A stretch of DNA of 64,000 nt, taken from NCBI RefSeq assembly GCF_900475415.1, contig NZ_LS483388.1, positions 1,102,001-1,166,000 on the forward strand. Direction: 5' to 3'. The notes beneath the pieces are model-generated. The model did no database searches. It saw nothing but the letters and a program-made list of their open reading frames with translations, and was not told the DNA's origin. The DNA is from Streptococcus porcinus. Lineage in GTDB: Bacteria; Bacillota; Bacilli; Lactobacillales; Streptococcaceae. This document shows, piece after piece, positions 58,058-64,000 of the stretch (positions are counted from its first letter, which is position 1; each line of letters opens with the position of its first letter). Position numbers and translations under genes: made by a program.

Positions 58058-59324
58058 ACCTATTAATTGGTCTGGTTTCTATAAAAAAAGTCCAGCAGAC
58101 AGAATTAAATTCTTAAAAGAAAAAGGTCTAATTGGAGACCTTGCTCTTGACCATCTAGAAAGAGATGACTTATTATCTCTTGAAATATCTGATCAAATGG
58201 CCGAAAATGTCCTTGGACGCTTCGCCCTTCCATTTAGCATCGTCCCAGATTTTCTCATTAACCAAAAAACTTACCACTTACCGATGGTAACAGAAGAGCC
58301 TTCAGTTATTGCTGCTGCTACCTTTGCTGGAAAAATCATCAAACGTTCCGGGGGTTTTAAGACAAAAGTTCTCAATCGCCAGATGATCGGACAAGTAGCT
58401 TTGTATGATGTTCCAGATAAAAAAGAAGCCCGCACCCAGATTTTGCTAGCAAAAGATAATTTACTTGAGATCGCAAATAGTGCCTATCCTTCAATCGTCA
58501 AGCGCGGGGGAGGGGCATGCGATTTGCATATCAAGATAAAGGAGAGCCTTCTCATTGTTTATCTTATGGTTGATACCCAAGAAGCTATGGGAGCGAATAT
58601 GGTTAATACGATGGTGGAGGCTCTTTCTAAACCCCTAGAAGATTTAGCTCACGGTAAAACCTTGATGGCTATTTTATCAAACTATGCAACCGAAGCTTTA
58701 GTTAGAGCAGAATGTCAGGTTGACCTCCGTTTTTTAAGTCGCAATAAAGCTGAAGCTGAAGAATTAGCTAAGAAAATGGTGCTAGCCAGTGACTTCGCAC
58801 AACTTGATACCTATAGGGCTGCTACCCATAATAAGGGCATTTTTAACGGTATTGACGCCTTAGTCATAGCAACTGGTAATGATTGGCGGGCCATTGAGGC
58901 TGGTGGGCATGCTTACGCAGCCAAGGATGGTTCATACCGTGGTTTAAGTACCTGGAGCTTAGACCTCCAAAGTAATGTGATTAAAGGCCAATTAACCATG
59001 CCAATGCCAATTGCTACTAAGGGAGGATCTATTGGCCTCAATCCCAGTGTCCAGGTAGCCCATGACTTATTGGATTGGCCAAAGGCGAAAGAATTAGCTC
59101 AAATCATTGTTAGTTTAGGATTAGCTCAAAATTTTGCTGCCTTAAAAGCTCTCACTAATAGTGGAATCCAAGCTGGACACATGAAACTTCAAGCTAAGTC
59201 CTTAGCACTATTAGCTGGAGCAAGTGAAGCTGAGCTTGCTTCGCTAATTCCTGAGCTACAAGCACTCAAGCATCTTAATTTAGAAAACACTCAAAAGTTA
59301 TTGGCAAGATTACGCCAAAAATAA
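58038..59324 (+). CDS. mvaA: hydroxymethylglutaryl-CoA reductase, class II
   Basis: A 428-residue class II reductase (bacterial type). Conserved: VTEEPSVIAAATFAGKII, MVDTQEAMGANMVNTMVE, RAATHNKGIFNGIDALVIATGNDWRAIEAGGHAYAAKDG. It reduces HMG-CoA to mevalonate. The gene overlaps the end of mvaS by 20 bases; ATG at 58047 is an alternative start. Confidence 0.95.
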   Translation: MKKMTNKPINWSGFYKKSPADRIKFLKEKGLIGDLALDHLERDDLLSLEISDQMAENVLGRFALPFSIVPDFLINQKTYHLPMVTEEPSVIAAATFAGKIIKRSGGFKTKVLNRQMIGQVALYDVPDKKEARTQILLAKDNLLEIANSAYPSIVKRGGGACDLHIKIKESLLIVYLMVDTQEAMGANMVNTMVEALSKPLEDLAHGKTLMAILSNYATEALVRAECQVDLRFLSRNKAEAEELAKKMVLASDFAQLDTYRAATHNKGIFNGIDALVIATGNDWRAIEAGGHAYAAKDGSYRGLSTWSLDLQSNVIKGQLTMPMPIATKGGSIGLNPSVQVAHDLLDWPKAKELAQIIVSLGLAQNFAALKALTNSGIQAGHMKLQAKSLALLAGASEAELASLIPELQALKHLNLENTQKLLARLRQK

Positions 59325-59360
59325 AAAAATCCCTGAAAGCCAAAACTTTCGGGGATTTTT
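59325..59360. terminator. bidirectional terminator between mvaA and fni
   Basis: Arms AAAAATCCCTGAAAG and CTTTCGGGGATTTTT (one G-T pair) around a 6-base loop; T runs on both sides. Confidence 0.88.
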
Positions 59361-59372
59361 ATGATTACTATC

Positions 59373-61363
<1,991 letters not shown>

Positions 61364-61371
<8 letters not shown>

Positions 61372-62308
61372 CCAGAATATCCTTTGTTTTGGAAACAATA
61401 ATCTTGTAATCTTGCTCAAAAAGATGTGCAAGCTCCTCTAAATCTTTTTCTAAACAGAGAACTTTGACATTAGGGCCCGCATCCATGGTGAAATAACACT
61501 GATAACCCTTAGAGCGCATATCTCGAACCTTGTTCATAGCCTGATAGGAGGCTTCGGTTAAATAAGAAAAAGATGGGCTTGATGTACGAGTTGTCTCGTG
61601 CATGGCAAGTGCATTCTCTTCTGTCAATAAGCCAACTTTCTCAAAATCATTACTCTCTAAATACTGTAACATCTCTTGATAATCAACTTCAGATTTTCTT
61701 ATCCATTGGTCAAAAGTAGTTGATGTTTGGCGACACAACTTCATACCATCTCGACTTGAAATAGACTTTCGTTCATCATTTAAAATTAACATAATCATGG
61801 CTAATTTTAAATCAGTTTTCACCTTATAGATATCACCACTATTCTTATCCCAAGCAGATAATGGACCAAAGAAAGAGCGAGAAGCCGACCCTGAAGCAAA
61901 TTTAGCCTTTTGTGCTAGCTGACTTTGTGTTAGTCCTGTTTCAAAGAACTGGTTACAGGCCTTAACCAAAGCAGATAGACCACTTGAACTGGATGAAAGG
62001 CCAGCTGCTGTTGGCATATTATTGCGGCTTCTAACTTGGACAAATAAGTCCTTAGGAGTCCGGAATTGATTAATAATTGCAGATATTTTCTCATGCTCCT
62101 CTTGACTTTGTAACTGATCATCAATGTAAAACAAGTCTTTATCAGCACCTTTAGGTAAGCCTTGTAATTGCGTCTCTGTGTACATATTTTCTAAAGTTAA
62201 AGAAATGCTGCTAGTTGAAGGAATCATTTTCTTCTGATCTTCTTTTCCCCAATATTTAATTATTGCAATATTCGCGTAGGACTTCACAGTTACAGTTTTT
62301 GAATCCAC
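61364..62308 (-). CDS. mvaD: diphosphomevalonate decarboxylase
   Basis: A 314-residue GHMP-type enzyme that makes isopentenyl diphosphate. Conserved: YANIAIIKYWGKED, PSTSSISLTL, the loop NMPTAAGLSSSSSGLSALVKA, and MDAGPNVKVLCLE with the catalytic Asp. Overlaps mvaK1 by 19 bases. Confidence 0.96.
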
Positions 62309-63168
62309 GTATTCACGGCCCCTTTTTCTAATAATTTTTCACATATGATTTCAGCATCTTTTTTAGTAGCTGCCAAAGCTATAATGCAACCACCAAGGCC
62401 ACCACCTGACATTTTAGCACCCAAAGCTTGGTGTGCTAATGCTTCTTGAACCAATAAATCTGATTGCTCAATACTAACTCCAATAGCCTTAAGTTCTTGA
62501 TGGGCTTGCGTCATAGCATGTCCCATTACCTCTACATCTTTACTAATAATGGCTCGATGAACTTCTTCTGTTAATTTTCCCAGACAAGCGAGATGTGGTA
62601 AATTACTCTCTTCAAATTTAGCTACTTTATTGACAGCTTCACGGGTATGCCCATGAATACCTGTATCAGCAATTACTAAATATGCCTCCAAATTAATAGC
62701 CAAGCTTTCAAAACCTACATTTCGAATAAACGTAATAGCATGATCGCTGAGACAAGTTTTAGCATCTAGTCCACTGGGATTCGTATGAGCAATAATCTCA
62801 GCTTTATTAACTAGAATTTCAAGTAAGTCATCATTAATTGGTTGGTCAAAATAATCAAATACTGCTCTAATGGCAGCAATAGAAACAGCTGCTGAAGAGC
62901 CCATTCCCCTTTTTTGTGGAACTTGTGAAATAATCTCGTATGAGATTGGTTTTTCTTTAATCTGTAAAAAATCTAAGGCTGAATAGATAGCTGTCGACAG
63001 TGTGTCGTAAAAATCAAATTTTAGTTTTTCATTAGCTTCTTTAATGAGACAAGTCACTTCTATATCTTTTAAGGGTAAAGCAATTGCAGGAAAGCCATAA
63101 ACTACCGAGTGCTCTCCCATCAAAATAATTTTGCTGTGAGCTTTACCAATACCTATTTTTTTTGTCAT
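62290..63168 (-). CDS. mvaK1: mevalonate kinase
   Basis: A 292-residue GHMP kinase that phosphorylates mevalonate. Seen: IGKAHSKIILMGEHSVVYGFPAIALPL, the phosphate loop KRGMGSSAAVSIAAIRAV, and KMSGGGLGGCIIALA. First gene of the mvaK1-mvaD-mvaK2-fni operon; divergence from other genes and own upstream space of 177 bases suggest a promoter there. Confidence 0.96.
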   Translation of the reverse strand: MTKKIGIGKAHSKIILMGEHSVVYGFPAIALPLKDIEVTCLIKEANEKLKFDFYDTLSTAIYSALDFLQIKEKPISYEIISQVPQKRGMGSSAAVSIAAIRAVFDYFDQPINDDLLEILVNKAEIIAHTNPSGLDAKTCLSDHAITFIRNVGFESLAINLEAYLVIADTGIHGHTREAVNKVAKFEESNLPHLACLGKLTEEVHRAIISKDVEVMGHAMTQAHQELKAIGVSIEQSDLLVQEALAHQALGAKMSGGGLGGCIIALAATKKDAEIICEKLLEKGAVNTWIQKL

Positions 63169-63323
63169 AAATTATTCTTTTCGTTCTTTTTAATCTTTTA
63201 AACTACCTAACTATTTTACACTAAAAGCTAAGAAAATGCGATATGAAACCCTTTTTACTAATCTAAAACTGAATCTTTCAAAAAGAAAACTAGAGCATAA
63301 AACGGACTAGCAGTCACATAACT

Positions 63324-63347
63324 AAAAAAGCTGAAGAAATCAGCTTT
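63324..63347 (-). terminator. terminator of the ABC exporter gene
   Basis: AAAGCTGA-AGAAA-TCAGCTTT hairpin, overlapping the stop codon, with T run on the minus strand. Confidence 0.75.
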
Positions 63348-64000
63348 AGATTTTTTCTTGAATACGAAACATTTCAGCATAGCTACCATTTGCTTTTAAT
63401 AAAGTGTGATGATTTCCTCTCTCAATAATCCGTCCTTGATCTAGAACTAAAATTTGATCAGCTGTCTGAATCGTTGAGAGACGATGAGCAATAACAAAGG
63501 TTGTTCTCCCCTTTTTTAAAACTTTCATAGCTGCCTGGATAACCTCTTCAGTCTCGGTATCAATATGTGATGTCGCTTCATCTAATATCAATATTTTCGG
63601 ATTTGAGATAAGTGTTCTAGCAAAAGCGATTAATTGTCTCTCACCACTTGAATAGGAAGAGCCTCTTTCAGAAACTGGAGCATATATCCCTTTGTCCGAT
63701 TTATTTAAGAGGTGCTCTGCCCCTACTTTAATGAGGGCTTGCTCTATCTGCTTTTCACTATAAGCTTGGTTTCCCATGCTCACGTTAGAGGCTATCGTTC
63801 CTGTAAAAAGATAAGGATCCTGCAAAACAATCCCCATATGGGAACGTAGACTTTCTCGAGAAAAATCCTTAATCGATTGATTGTCGATTCTGATATCCCC
63901 TTCTTGGGGGTCATAAAAGCGATAGAGCAAGTTCATGATAGATGATTTGCCAGAGCCAGTATGGCCAACCAAGGCGATCGTTTGACCATTTTTAGCTTCA
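63346..64000 (-). CDS. ABC exporter ATPase domain, C-terminal part
   Basis: The gene enters from the right edge; the last 217 residues are visible. They hold an exporter-type ATPase domain: Walker A GHTGSGKSS, Q-loop GIVLQDPYLF, signature SSGERQL (SYSSGERQ), Walker B ILILDEATSHID with the catalytic Glu, and switch His in VIAHRL. Chains of this kind usually follow six helices and pair with a second half-transporter upstream (LmrC/LmrD type multidrug efflux). The membrane domain is outside the window. Confidence 0.88.
   Translation of the reverse strand, partial: EAKNGQTIALVGHTGSGKSSIMNLLYRFYDPQEGDIRIDNQSIKDFSRESLRSHMGIVLQDPYLFTGTIASNVSMGNQAYSEKQIEQALIKVGAEHLLNKSDKGIYAPVSERGSSYSSGERQLIAFARTLISNPKILILDEATSHIDTETEEVIQAAMKVLKKGRTTFVIAHRLSTIQTADQILVLDQGRIIERGNHHTLLKANGSYAEMFRIQEKI

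Overview
The window is AT-rich chromosomal DNA of a Streptococcus, most likely of the pyogenic group. The evidence is gene content and order: malate utilisation (maeE/maeP with maeK/maeR), potABCD behind murB and a folate operon, hom-thrB, rplJ-rplL, clpL, engB-clpX-dfr-thyA, and a full mevalonate pathway with mvaS-mvaA divergent from mvaK1-mvaD-mvaK2-fni. I cannot fix the species from sequence alone. I recognised no phage, IS element, tRNA, rRNA or CRISPR array.

Layout. 1-5.6 kb: start of a GH1 phospho-beta-glucosidase, an AEC permease, a histidine phosphatase, an SGNH hydrolase, an AraC regulator and a ClC channel/antiporter. 5.7-10.2 kb: a giant LPXTG-anchored subtilase with a GTG start and a perfect palindrome over its promoter. 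10.5-15.4 kb: malate locus. 15.5-26 kb: spermidine/putrescine uptake, murB, folate synthesis, threonine synthesis. 26.2-34.3 kb: polysaccharide deacetylase, then a TetR regulator, a paired ABC transporter and an ECF-type transporter, with a TetR-like palindrome at the promoter.

The most interesting part is 34.5-48.1 kb. Here a Rgg2/3-like regulator is divergent from a 23-codon gene (47056-47127) for a short hydrophobic peptide ending DIIIIAGG, a typical SHP pheromone. Downstream of shp, on the same strand and mostly overlapping, lie ten genes: shikimate dehydrogenase, AsbF-like TIM barrel, CofE-like amide ligase, Gfo/Idh oxidoreductase, archaeal-type S-adenosylmethionine synthetase, HPr-kinase-like P-loop protein, glycosyltransferase, one-module NRPS (A-T-C), UDP-glucose dehydrogenase-like enzyme and an MFS exporter. 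The reading proposed here is a pheromone-controlled small-molecule biosynthetic cluster whose product I cannot name.

48.7-64 kb is housekeeping: rplJ-rplL behind an L10 leader, clpL behind two CtsR boxes, engB-clpX, a missed 56-aa membrane protein, dfr, thyA, the mevalonate genes, and the 3' part of an ABC exporter.
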